Positions 22,259 through 33,000 of a stretch of 64,000 nucleotides of DNA are shown here, piece by piece; positions within the stretch are counted from its first letter, which is position 1, and each line of letters begins with the position of its first letter. The DNA lies in assembly GCF_009870125.1 (NCBI RefSeq), contig NC_046683.1, positions 63,751,869 through 63,815,868 on the forward strand, in the 5' to 3' direction. Made by a program: the position numbers and the translations under genes. The notes under the pieces are model-generated. The model ran no database searches. It had not been told where the DNA came from and saw only the letters and a program-made list of their open reading frames with translations. This DNA is from Drosophila pseudoobscura. Its lineage: Eukaryota > Arthropoda > Insecta > Diptera > Drosophilidae.

Positions 22259-22598
22259 GGAGGTTCAATAACGCTCCAAGAAGTGTGGTTGCGGAGGTTC
22301 AATAACGCTCCAAGAAGTGTGGTTGCGGAGGTTCAATAATGCTCCAAGAAGTGTGGTTGCGGAGGTTCAATAACGCTCCAAGAAGTGTGGTTGCGGAGGT
22401 TCAATAACGTTCCAAGAAGTGTGGTTGCGGAGGTTCAATAACGCTCCAAGAAGTGTGGTTGCGGAGGTTCAATAACGCTCCAAGAATGTTGGTTGCGGAG
22501 GTTCAATAACGCTCCAAGAAAGTTGGTTGCGGAGGTTCAATAACGCTCCAAGAATGTTGGTTGCGGAGGTTCAATAACGCTCCAAGAAGTGTGGTTGC
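22259..22598. repeat. 34-bp tandem array, ten copies
   Basis: Ten consecutive 34-base units of the form GGAGGTTCAATAACGCTCCA followed by AGAAGTGTGGTTGC. Copies 7-9 share AATGTT or AAAGTT in place of AAGTGT, a local subtype. A degenerate eleventh unit follows. The array is open in one minus-strand frame because 34 bases shift the frame each copy with few stops; I do not regard it as coding. Confidence 0.95.
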
Positions 22599-23910
22599 GG
22601 AAGTTAAAGTACAATTCGAGGAGGATAGACATTTTGGATGCAGCCGCTGGCGGGCCGATTCTGGCTCTGGCGTAGTTGCTTTATATACAAAATTCAGCTT
22701 GTAATGTGACCGTTGGTGTTGCGCTGCGGGCACACTGGGCACACTGTGTGAAATTTTCATACTCACTTACTTTGCCACTGTTTTTTGGTTGAACTGTTTT
22801 GTTTAAACCTTGTTTTAGACAAAACAAAAAAAAACGGAACACTTAAAAATAGCAAATCTTGTGGAAAATTTATTCATCAATGGGATAAAATTATGTGGGC
22901 AGTGCTAAATATTCTATATAGCTAGTAATATTTGACGGAATATCAAAAACGTGGTATATGTTCATTTCAGCTGAGAAAAATCAGCTGGTTTTTGTTTACC
23001 TTTTATCGATAAAATATACCAAAATATACCAGATTATGAGTCGGAAAAAGTTAAAAAAAATCTGCTCTACCCAAGTTTAACTGCTGCCGGCGGTGTCGCT
23101 CTGCCAAGGAACTTTTTTTGCGTGGTGTGTACGGCAGTTTACGGTATTTTTAATACTTTTCGGTATTTGTTGAGGTCAAAATGGAACCGACGATATATTT
23201 ACGACATATCGGTATATTTTGTCAATTTCATCAATCTATTAAATTTCCTTTTCAACGTTATATAGAAATCCAATGAAAGCAAGTGTTTAGAATAGGCCAG
23301 ACAAATAGAAAATTGATTCATCAATCGTATAAAATTATGTGGGCATGGCTAAATGGTCTATTTAACTGGTAATATTCGACGGAAGATCAAAATTGAGGAA
23401 TTCGTCGTATTTCTTGAATCGGTAATGGCCCGGTTGACAACAATGATTCCCGGCAACACTAATTTTCATACCCTAGGGAAAAGGAAATTATAGAATTGAG
23501 AAAATGTTTGTCATCCAAGGCTCCGTAGGTATCAGGATCGAGATAAATATATACAAGATACTAATCAAATAAATGAATATGTCTAAAACATATCAATTTG
23601 AGAAAAGGTCTTAACAAATTACGTTTTATCTTCATATAAAATGAACGAAATAGGGTGTACAAAGAGCTATACACGCGTCACGTCTTCAAATACCAGCAAC
23701 ATTGCTACTGATTTTTTGATGAACTATTTTGTTTAAACCTTGTTTTAGTCAAAATACAATAAAAGCAAGGACTAAAAACTAACCTATTGTGTAGAAAATT
23801 GATTCATCAATCGTATAAAATTATGTGGGCATGGCTAATTGTTCTATATGGCTGGTAATATTTGACGGAAGATCAAAAACGAGGAAAACGTATAGTAGAA
23901 CTTGAATTCG
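22599..23910 (+). repeat. kst-upstream region with three degenerate copies of a promoter-like module
   Basis: Three direct, imperfect copies lie at about 22787-22970, 23295-23400 and 23722-23890. Each contains an AAATTGATTCATCAATCGTA-like block, ATAAAATTATGTGGGCA, and GGTAATATTTGACGGAAGATC. Copies 1 and 3 share the preceding ATTTTGTTTAAACCTTGTTTTAG. Spacing is about 430-510 bases. Copies 1 and 3 are followed by GGTATATTTT or TATACC motifs of core-promoter type. Confidence 0.7.
23004..23011. promoter_or_regulatory. DRE site in the kst-upstream repeat block
   Basis: Perfect TATCGATA is followed at once by two ATATACC motifs (inverted motif 6) and, 130-210 bases on, by GGTATTTTT/GGTATATTTT. This looks like a second core-promoter cluster, about 1 kb upstream of the presumed kst promoter. 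Confidence 0.45.
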
Positions 23911-24010
23911 TCAGTATATTTACGGTATATTTTGAAAATGAGGCGGTATATTTTGGTATAGTTTTGAGGGTCGGACGGTATGTTTTGTCGATAAATCCGC
24001 GGTCACACTG
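23911..24010 (+). promoter_or_regulatory. kst: Presumed kst core promoter (motif 6 cluster plus motif 1)
   Basis: A run of GTATATTTA, CGGTATATTTTG, CGGTATATTTTGG, GGTATAGTTTTG and CGGTATGTTTTG ends in CGGTCACACTG at 24000-24010. These are the Drosophila core-promoter motif 6 and motif 1 classes, which occur together just upstream of or at start sites of TATA-less genes. The motif order fits plus-strand transcription, with a start near 24,005-24,060. Assignment to kst rests on the splice donor at 25035 and the absence of another plus-strand gene. Confidence 0.6.
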
Positions 24011-25034
24011 CTTGCCACCCAAAAAAAAAAAGACGTGCGCGCGGACGAAAGCGCGCCAGTTATGAAAAATTGTTGATCGCTAACAACAAGTATCTACATG
24101 AGATCCCGTGCGCCGTACCAACAGCTACTAAGCCATTAACCAAACGTAATCCCTATCTCTTTCTCGGCGTGTGTTTAAGCCTGATTTTTTTTGTGTTTTT
24201 GTATCTGTGCTAATTAGAAAATGGTGCTGCTGCTGATGATCTTGTTGCTGCTGTTGCGCTTCTAACGCCGGTGCTTAAAACGCGGCTAATTCTAATTGCT
24301 GGCCCAAAAAAATTTTAACCAACAAAAAAACCTACAAAGCTGGTTTTTGCGCAGCACCGTGTTTGTGTGTGAAAGCGGCTTGTATGTTCATGTTTGTTTG
24401 TGTGCGTGTGTGTGTGTGTGCATTGGAATTTGTTATTAAGGTCAGCCGCAGTCGCCGCGCAGCAGCAGAAGGCGGCAGGCAGCAGCAACAAGTGACAAAA
24501 ATTCTTTGGCATAAATTAAAAAACAGAATCCGAAAACAGAAACCAAAACTACAATTCTTTTGATTTCTTTTAGACAATTTTTTTGAGGCTTTTTCTACCA
24601 ACAGCAACAGAAACAAAAAAAAAAAAACAGGCTAAGAACGCCGCCGCCGCAGCAGCAACAATAACAACTTTCCGGTTTTTCTCCTCCTGCCCACCTTCTT
24701 CGTGGCTTACGCGTCTTCTGCATCTTTTTCTTAACGAACACAAGAAAAGAGCAGCATCAGAAGAGAAAGATCGTAAAAAGAACGAAATCAAGTGAAAATA
24801 TTGTAAATGAAAGATAAATAAAAAAGGAAATTTATGTAAATTTAAACAGCAGACGCCGACGCCGCGCAGCAGCCAACAAGGAAAGAGAGAGATCACAGCG
24901 CAGCAGCAGAGGATATCTACGCAGAGCGAGAGATCCCAAGAGGATAGAAGAGAGGCGCAACAGATATTTGTGTAAGCCAGAACTATAACGTAAATCATTC
25001 ACGCTGGATTTGGGATACTACGAGGCTGTCAAAG
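24011..25034 (+). other. kst: kst non-coding first exon (5' UTR), inferred
   Basis: About 1 kb rich in CAGCAG and A-runs, with no long frame, ends in a near-perfect donor (AAAG|GTAAGT at 25034/25035). It follows the motif 6/motif 1 promoter directly. It would splice either to the exon starting at 40570 or before, or to the acceptor at 42282. In the second case translation would begin at Met 42344 or 42365 (MTQRDG). Upstream ATGs exist in the exon. Confidence 0.5.
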
Positions 25035-27732
25035 GTAAGTGCAAAATGAATGGAATTAATGTGCATGCGAGGGGAGGCACTGTAAACTGTAAAGCTAAGC
25101 CAAGCACCAAATAATAGGGGTTTTACTGCCAATAAACCCAACGTGTTGCATAAGCGTGCAGAGGATCGAGATTGACTCTAAAACTGTACACACACACACG
25201 CGGAAAGGGTGCGTGTGGCCAGCTCGTAAAATTAGCGAAGGGAAGGGAAGCAAGAGGGATGGGATGGAAATATGGAGTACGTAATGCAGGGAGAGTGGCC
25301 CCCCCGCTACCTCCCTCTCTCCCTCGCTCTCTCTCTCGATCTGTGCATCAGTGTGCAGGTGTCTGCGACGTCATTAAAGCCAGGCTCTCTCTCTCACTCG
25401 CTGTTGGTCGTAAACTAGGCTAAGTAGGGTCTTAGCCAAAGCACGTTTTGGCTTCGCTTGTCTCCCTCGCTACAGCGCTGCCCCTCGCACGCTCGTTCGC
25501 TCTGGGCTTGGTTTATTTTTAAACCGCATTCCGCTTTGGCATTTGCCTGCTTGCCTGCTTGCTTGCTCGCTCGTTCATTAAGCATTCTACAGTACCGTTA
25601 GCTGCAGTTTGAGAGCAACTGATGATGGCGCTGGCGCAGCGTTGCTGTGATTTGCAATTTGCTGTAAATGCATTTCGCCAAGACAATTGCCGTTTAAATT
25701 CAATTACGCGCTTAACGGGTCAGCCAAGAGGCCAACGACAGCAGCAGCAGCAGCAGCCGCAGCCTCAGCCTCAGCAGCAGCGTCGGCAACAACAAGGCCA
25801 AGGCGATTCGTAGAAAGAGCGAATGGGGGGAAAGAGGGGGAGATGCAATGCCAACGCCCCTGTAAACAGATGCCCTGCAGAACTGACTAAAAATGCAGTC
25901 GCAAGCAGCAGCAACACTCCCCCAGTGCTTGTCCAACTGCAGGCGAAATACAATTCCTATTGGCAGGGAGGCAGAGGACGGAGACCCCCGTTGGTCCATT
26001 TTGGAATGCTCTTTTACACACACACAGTCATGCACATGCATGCATAGATATTCATATGCATATGCATCTATGTATGTGTCTGTGTTGTTCTTGTTGCTGC
26101 TGCTGCTTTTGTATACCCTTTGAACAGAGAGTATATTTAGTTTCGGGTATATGTACATACATACATACGTTTGCCATGCAGAGAGGGAAGATCGCAAAGG
26201 TACCTACTATATATGTATGCCTAGTATATGTTTTTGGCCATGCCTTCGTTCTATTTAGCGATCTACGGAGTGCTCATATGGGAGCGATCTGTCTGCAAGG
26301 GTATGCAATTAGCGATCACCGCATGTTTTTTGTTTTCCTTCTCCGCTTCTTTGGCATTTTGCGCAATTTGTGCGCTGTACTTTTTATTTGTTCTTTGTTT
26401 CCCTTTCCTTTTTCCAATTGGAGTTTTGAATGCTTTTAGTTTATTCCATTCAAAATCGGCTCCACGGCGAGTCAATCAATCAATCACCGCATTATATGGT
26501 TATATGACTACCTACCCCCCAATCCAATCCGATCCAATCAATCAAAGCCATTAAACGAATTTAGAACACTCTTTTTTTTTCTCTTCTCTTTTGGTCCGGG
26601 GCTGACTCTTATCTCTGTCTCGAAGGTTTATTTTGTATTTTTTGATATTATTTCAAAAGGGAAATCAAAGAGACGAGACGGGACAAGACGGGAATGGGAA
26701 TCAGAAAGATAAAGCCTTAACATTCTCGAATGATGGTAATGGTAATTGCTCAAGTGCCGCCGATGAGGGGGAGTTGCAATTACCCTGTAATTAATTGAAA
26801 GGGTTGGAGACCCCACGAGACCCTGCAGGGGGCTGGGATCTCGATCTGCACTACGCTTGATGAGCGCCAATTGACTTTCCGAACTTGCAACTGCTGGATG
26901 TGGTATGTGGTGGAGTGCTTGTTGCTCGTACTTGTCGTATTATACGATTTTCCAACACCGATTTATGTAGCTATAGGAAGTGCCAGTGCGATGAGATTCT
27001 GATTTGATTTTGGACTGGCAAAAATGTATAGAAAAAATGCCTGAAATCTTGTGCAACATCTATCATCTGAAGTGATTTTAATCTCGGGGAAATAGCCCAT
27101 ACGTTCGGGATTCCTAGCTATACTAACTATAATCTTTTCCAACCTGTTGACTGTTGACTGTCGACTGTCGACTGCTGGCTGACGGATGTCACCCTCTAAT
27201 TCCACTTTCCATGCCATGACAAATTCTATATAATACTAGAAATATATGTGCATAGATTCTACCCCATTTCAACCTTATCTCCCTGGCACATAGTCCAACA
27301 AAATATCATTGATTATTGTTTAATCTATATATGAAATATGGTATATGCACATACATACATACATACATACTATATATATACATATATATAAAAATAGCCA
27401 ATGTCACTTGCCAAAATGATAAGGAGAGGATCGATGGATGGAATGGAGAACCTACCCCCCTGGAAACACGTTCGATCTGAATGATGTATCTGATTTAACA
27501 ATTAATTTATTCAGTTTTTCAAGAGCCCTTAGCAATGTGTGTGATTCAATCATAATGTGCGGCGTCACGTGGGATCTTTAAGGAATTCATGTGGATACAT
27601 GTGAGCGATGAATAACCAATATACCCTGTGTAATCGAGTGCAAATCTTTAGTGTTGGAGCAATGGTTTTTGTTTTTGATGTTGTTGTTGTTGTTATTGTG
27701 TGTGTGTGTGTTTTCCATAGGTCTTTGTCAAG
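25035..27732 (+). other. kst: kst intron 1, proximal part
   Basis: Non-coding. It contains CAG-rich (25741-25790), CT-rich and CATA microsatellites. A TATACCCTTTGAACAGAGAGTATA stretch near 26114 may be the edge of an old INE-1-like insertion. I see no gene on either strand here. Confidence 0.55.
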
Positions 27733-28422
27733 TTATGAGAAGAATAGCCAAGCTATGCAGAGCAGGGCCACATAGATGAACATCTTGGAAAGTGTCTGTG
27801 CGTCCTGGTTTTCCGCGGTTGGAGTGCCAAAGAACATGAGAATGTCACCGGGGTGACGTAGGCCGAAGCGAGCCGGCATTGGTTCTCGGCGCTGGCCAGC
27901 AGGTCGTGCGGGGATCCTGTTGCGCGGATCCACTTGATGCTCGGCATTGCGCCCGTAAATTGGTATGACCTTGTCATTGTCAATCGTACCCTTGCACACG
28001 GGGCACAGCTTCACCAGGGGCCGCCTCAGGAACCACTGGTGCAGGCAGGGCCAGCAGAACAGATGCCCGCACATGGTGACCACGGCATCGGTGGCCGTGT
28101 CGAAGCATATGTTGCACTCATAGACGGACGGATCGACGCGTTCGGGATCCGCGGCACCACTTGAGCTGCCACCAGCTGCCGGCGAGTCAGTGCTCAGATC
28201 TGCAATGTTTCCACGGGGCAGCGAACTGCCCGTCAAGGAGTCCGATGTGGCACTGGAGGAGGCAGCAGCCCCCTCTTCCTCCGGAACCAGTTGAGTGGTA
28301 GTCGAATCTCTGTGTCCATTATTTTGCTCAGCATTTGTTGCGCTCACGTGGCCTTCAGTATCTGCAGTGCCCGTAGCCGGGACGTTGCAGCCGGTGCCAC
28401 TGCTCGATGGGGCCGATTCCAT
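27733..28422 (-). CDS. RNF185/RNF5-like RING E3 ubiquitin ligase, intronless, nested in kst intron 1
   Basis: A single uninterrupted frame of 229 residues lies antisense within kst intron 1. Residues 1-95 are Ser/Gly/Thr-rich and disordered. A C3HC4 RING follows with Cys103, Cys106, Cys118, His120, Cys123, Cys126, Cys140 and Cys143 (YECNICFDTA ... MCGHLFCWPCLHQWF ... KLCPVCKG), all eight zinc ligands present. After the RING come VIPIYGRN and DPRNRIPARPAGQR, the block typical of RNF185/RNF5, and a C-terminal hydrophobic anchor (about 214-228). RNF185/RNF5 are ER-membrane ligases in ER-associated degradation. The Gly/Phe-rich linker usual in fly RNF185 is short here. Absence of introns and the nested position suggest a retroposed copy of an RNF185 parent; no poly(A) remnant is visible. 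Intact ligands and frame argue that it is functional. Confidence 0.88.
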   Translation of the reverse strand: MESAPSSSGTGCNVPATGTADTEGHVSATNAEQNNGHRDSTTTQLVPEEEGAAASSSATSDSLTGSSLPRGNIADLSTDSPAAGGSSSGAADPERVDPSVYECNICFDTATDAVVTMCGHLFCWPCLHQWFLRRPLVKLCPVCKGTIDNDKVIPIYGRNAEHQVDPRNRIPARPAGQRREPMPARFGLRHPGDILMFFGTPTAENQDAQTLSKMFIYVALLCIAWLFFS

Positions 28423-29511
28423 GGCTTAAACGTGCTTGGGACTTGTGAGGCACTTGTGTGCTGAAATTTTGTATTCAGTTTTTGAGTTGTCGCATCAAAA
28501 TTTGAGTTTAGAATGAGGATAATACAGTCGTCCTACGATGATTGAATAGTAATGGGGATCTGTGTCTGGAAATTGATATCTACATTCCGCACCTCATTTA
28601 GGCCCCGTTCAGACTCGTTCCAATTGGCTCCAACCATTGGCCAAGTGTGTCAGAGATATGCAAATAAATGGCTCGGAAAAGCAATTAGAAAATACCCGCT
28701 ACAGAGACACGGTTCTCTCGATCTCCCTGTCTCTCTCTCTCTCTCTCTTTGGATTGCTGTCTGGTGGCAGTCTCTTTTCACTTGTCTATCAAACAGTGTT
28801 TTTCTTGGTTTTTTTTTTTTTTTGGGGAAAAACTTGGCTAACTTTGGCTTTAACTTGTTTTCTGTTTTCCTGAGTGCGCGCCAAAAAAAAAAAGGAGAAA
28901 TACCACATGAAATGCACATTCAAGGCTATAAGCCAGAAACAAAAACAACGTCAACGCCACTAAAAAGTAAACTTGCTCTCAAACTGGTTTTCCTCTCTCT
29001 CTTTGTCTCTCTCCCTCTCTCTCTTTCTCTCCTTCTCTGTGTGTGTCTGGTCTTTAGTACTTGGCTTACTGGCAGCAGTAGTTTGCTTTCTTTTTTTTTA
29101 GTCAGAGTCAAAGTCTGTTGACTGTTGATGACGACGACTGCGACTACGACTGCGACTGCATGTGTCCAAAAACTATATGCACAGCATCTGGCTGTGTCCC
29201 AGGAAATGCTACCCGGCTCTAACCCCCACGCAACAATACAAAAAGGGAAATATTCTATGTGATCGCGAAGCTTGCTAGAACGATTGGTTCCAGCTAAAAG
29301 TTTAGTTCAAAGTTCCAGATGCTCCGGCCTTAAGACCCCCACCACCAGTCCCTACCCCCCATTGTCTGCCAGCTGTGATCCGCAACAATTACTAAACGTA
29401 CGCGAGTACGTACTACAATCCACAGTCAAATCTGTTCCCGGGAACCACCACCGACTGGTTCAACCTTGAAACTGGATTTTCAGTGAAATTTCTCACCCAA
29501 ATCACAGTGCT

Positions 29512-29518
<7 letters not shown>

Positions 29519-29542
<24 letters not shown>
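29519..29542. repeat. (TC)n microsatellite
   Basis: Uninterrupted TC dinucleotide run in kst intron 1. Confidence 0.9.
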
Positions 29543-29548
<6 letters not shown>

Positions 29549-29989
29549 CTCTCTGTGTAGCTTAACTTTCGAGTTTTTGGAGCTTTGAGCCATAAACAAT
29601 TGCCACATTTAAGGCTTATTTATTGTGTAGCTGTCTCGTTTTTGGCCATGCCATGGCATGCCGTTGGAATTTGGCTAATTCCAGTCAAGTGCAAAGAGTG
29701 GTTTCTATTTCGGCCTCAAGCAGGGGAACCCACTCGAGGATGGAGCTGTGGGAGCTGGCTTATCCACAACGGAAGTGGCTGCTCTGCTGGAATTCCGGTT
29801 AGAAAAAAAACTAACCGAAAATCTTATCAGCAGGCGGCGTCTCTATTTGTGTGTTTGTGTGTGTGTGTGTGTGTATGAAGCAAAATACAACAACAAGAAT
29901 TATGTATATTTAGCCTTGAAGTCGAATCTTGAATTTTTTGAGCAATTTGCCAATCATCTGAGAGTCATCTCTGGAAAACAAAACAAAAA

Positions 29990-29991
<2 letters not shown>

Positions 29992-30021
<30 letters not shown>
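29992..30021. repeat. (CA)n microsatellite
   Basis: About fifteen CA dinucleotides in kst intron 1. Confidence 0.9.
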
Positions 30022-30023
<2 letters not shown>

Positions 30024-33000
30024 CAAATTTAATCATGTCTGCGAAGCGTTCAACAATTTGCAATTCTTTCAGCCGTTTGTTTGTGTTGTTGCCGTTTCGG
30101 GGACCCCGGGTCCAATCAAAATATTTCGCTTTAAAGTTGCAAAAAAAAGAAAGAAGTTCATCGACAAAACCAATAAACAAACAAAACTCCGCGTTCCGCT
30201 GCAGAGCAGAACCAAGAGTGGGATGTACAGCACGTGGCATGAACATAAGACGGAAAGTGCAAAATATGGCCAGATGATCGACGATCGTTCGGTACATCTA
30301 TCGTTGCTTCTTTCGGTAACGCCCGCTTACAAATTTCAAACTCCAACCGATTTTATGCTTCTGTTCCCCACTGTAATAGCATCAAAGGTACAAGACGAAT
30401 GTGTGTGTGTGTATGTGTATACGTAAATTCATCTCGTACCGCTGCTGCTGGTGCTGCTGCTGCTGCGCTGCATATGATTCTTCGGCGAATCGGATCTCTT
30501 CGGTCGTAGTGGGCCGCGGCTGCGGCTTCGGCTTCGGCTATGGCTGTGCCTTCGGGGCAATTAATTACATTTTGCGCACTTTGTTTCCGCTTTGCACCGC
30601 TCTCTGTCTGCGAAGCGGTAGAATTTCGTACTCTTTTTGCCTGTAATTATTTCCTTTGCTTTTCTTTGTTTTCGGTTTCCCCTCTTCGTAGTGGTTTACC
30701 CAGTAAGCAAAACGGAGTAGAGCGGGTATATCAGTTGTGACTCTGGGACTCTATGGTAATTACTAATGGATATCCCGCTAGTCGGTGCATTGAGAAGAAG
30801 AAGAAGATCTCGGCCCCCTGAGGAGAAGAGGGAGAGGGGGAGATGAAGCCGTAAAAGTGCCGCTGGTTCTTGGTTTTTTTGCTGCCGTTTTCTGCCTGCT
30901 TTCTGCTGCTGGGAAGAAGGTGTTGATGGTCATGCCCCATGTCCATGGCTGTGTGTGTGTGTGCGTGTATCTGTGTGGGGGCATTGATTTCGTATTTCGT
31001 ATGCCTTGCAGCGGCCGCCTGAACCCCAAAGAACAATGCGCATGTGCGCTACTCGTAAATTGTTTTCGTTCGAGCTCCCTCTTCCCCTCCCCCTCCCCCT
31101 CTCTCCACACTCTTCTCGTTTGCATATGTACATCGCCGCGTATTCATGTACATCGATCGGAATCAAAAAGCGTAACAGAGCAAAAAGCAGAAATGCCAAA
31201 TATTTAAGCGGCGGCCCCCAGATCCACCACCGAAGCACACACACACAGCTGTGAAGGCTGCCGAAGACCCGAGACACGAGACCGACCTACAGACGGAGAG
31301 ACCGAGAGACAGAGACCTACAGAGGGAAAAAACAGAAACGCACTTAAAATATTTCATATTTATGAGGGGTTTGTCGTTCCTTCAACACCTCACCTTCAGA
31401 ACTGTAAGCCAAGAATAATACCAATTGGGGCACATATGTACATATGTACATATTTTGTTTTTATTTTTATTCGATTTTTCCGTGTTTGTCATTCAATCAT
31501 AATGATCATATTAGCTTAAGTTGTAAAAGTCACTCAGATATGACCCTTCGATTTATTCTTAAAATGTTTAAGAAAACGAGTGTTCCTCTACCTTTTTTGA
31601 AATGAAAGTATGTACATCCAGTACAAACATGTGCGTTTGGGCCACCCATTTCTCTTGGTGTAGCGTAGGCCCGGTGTCCGCTTGAGCCCTGTTTCGAGGC
31701 GCGACGTGGATTACCTTGCTATCGGCTTTTGGTTTGGTTTGGCCGCTTGGCCGCTTGGCTCTTCTTTCACTTTGGCATTCCTTGGCGTATTTTATAAATT
31801 GTTGTGCTTTATTTTCTCTCTCTCTCTCTCTATCTCTCTCGCTTTTGCTGTTGCTGTTATTTATGTTACGAGTATGAGCGTTATGCGTTCCAGTTCTTTC
31901 ACATGGATTTAACGGGTAGGAGAGGAGCGTGGAGAGAGGAGGCTAAGCGATCAGTTAAGGCCATTCATTTAGGCCCAAAAATCGTTGACATTCTCAGGGT
32001 TGTGCCACCGCCACGGCCTCTTCGGATGATTGTGGATGATGATGATGGTGATGCCACAAATGAAATGTCTGTTTTCTGCAGCCTGTAAAACAAAAAGTTG
32101 CAATGTTATCTGCCGGCTGCTTGCTAATGGGGCCTCGAAATAACGACTCGACTGTTTTCCAGCGGAAATAGAGGTGACTCCGCGCAATCAAGGAATGTTG
32201 CTGTGTCCACTCAATTTATGACTTTCCTTCTTTCCTTTTTTCGTTTGATATTTGGTTTATTTATGGCCATTGAGTGGACTTAGCAGATAGTTGAGGGTAT
32301 CTCTATGTACATATAGCACATATATGTATGTGGTATGTATTTGTATCTTTGAAGTGCTGTTACCGAGCTTATCAGCGATAAAAATTGATTGCAGCCGGTG
32401 CAAAATGCATGCGAGAATCGATGGAAAAAGCTGGCTGATGTCAGAGTGTTAAAAGTGCTAGAAAAGAGTGAGTCAGAGAGCGTCTCTCTATGGGAGATAG
32501 AATCATTGTTAGAGAGAGAGACAGACGGAGAGCGAGGAAGAATCATCATTAGAGAATGCGAATGGAAATGTGTAGCTTGAATGCCTCGTTTTTGATTAAT
32601 TAGCTGCGAACAGCCCCCCCCTCGCTTCGCCTTTGCCCTCCCAGAAACCACTGATGACGCTAGCTCGTGACTCGTTCTCTGGAATCCACTGACAGCATGT
32701 CTTACATTTGCATTTCTGCTGGGAACACCGCGTTTAACCTTGCGATCAGCGACAGAATTGACGGAATTATCGGCACAACCCAACCTCTCTCTCGTGTTCG
32801 CCACCAAATTACACGCTTACTCGTAAATCGGGGAAAATATTTACTTAAGCGCTGACATCACAGGCATTGCCGCTGCACCAAAGAGAGCGCGGCAGAGAGA
32901 GAGAGAGAGCAGCAGAGAGACAGATCTGACTGACAGACAGGAGGGAGACAGAGCTGCCGCTAGAGAGCGAGAGCTAGCACGAGGAGTACCGCAACAAAGA

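Noticed and set aside
21010..22598. CRISPR-like array
   Set aside because: Repeats are contiguous with no unique spacers and the genome is eukaryotic; these are ordinary tandem arrays.
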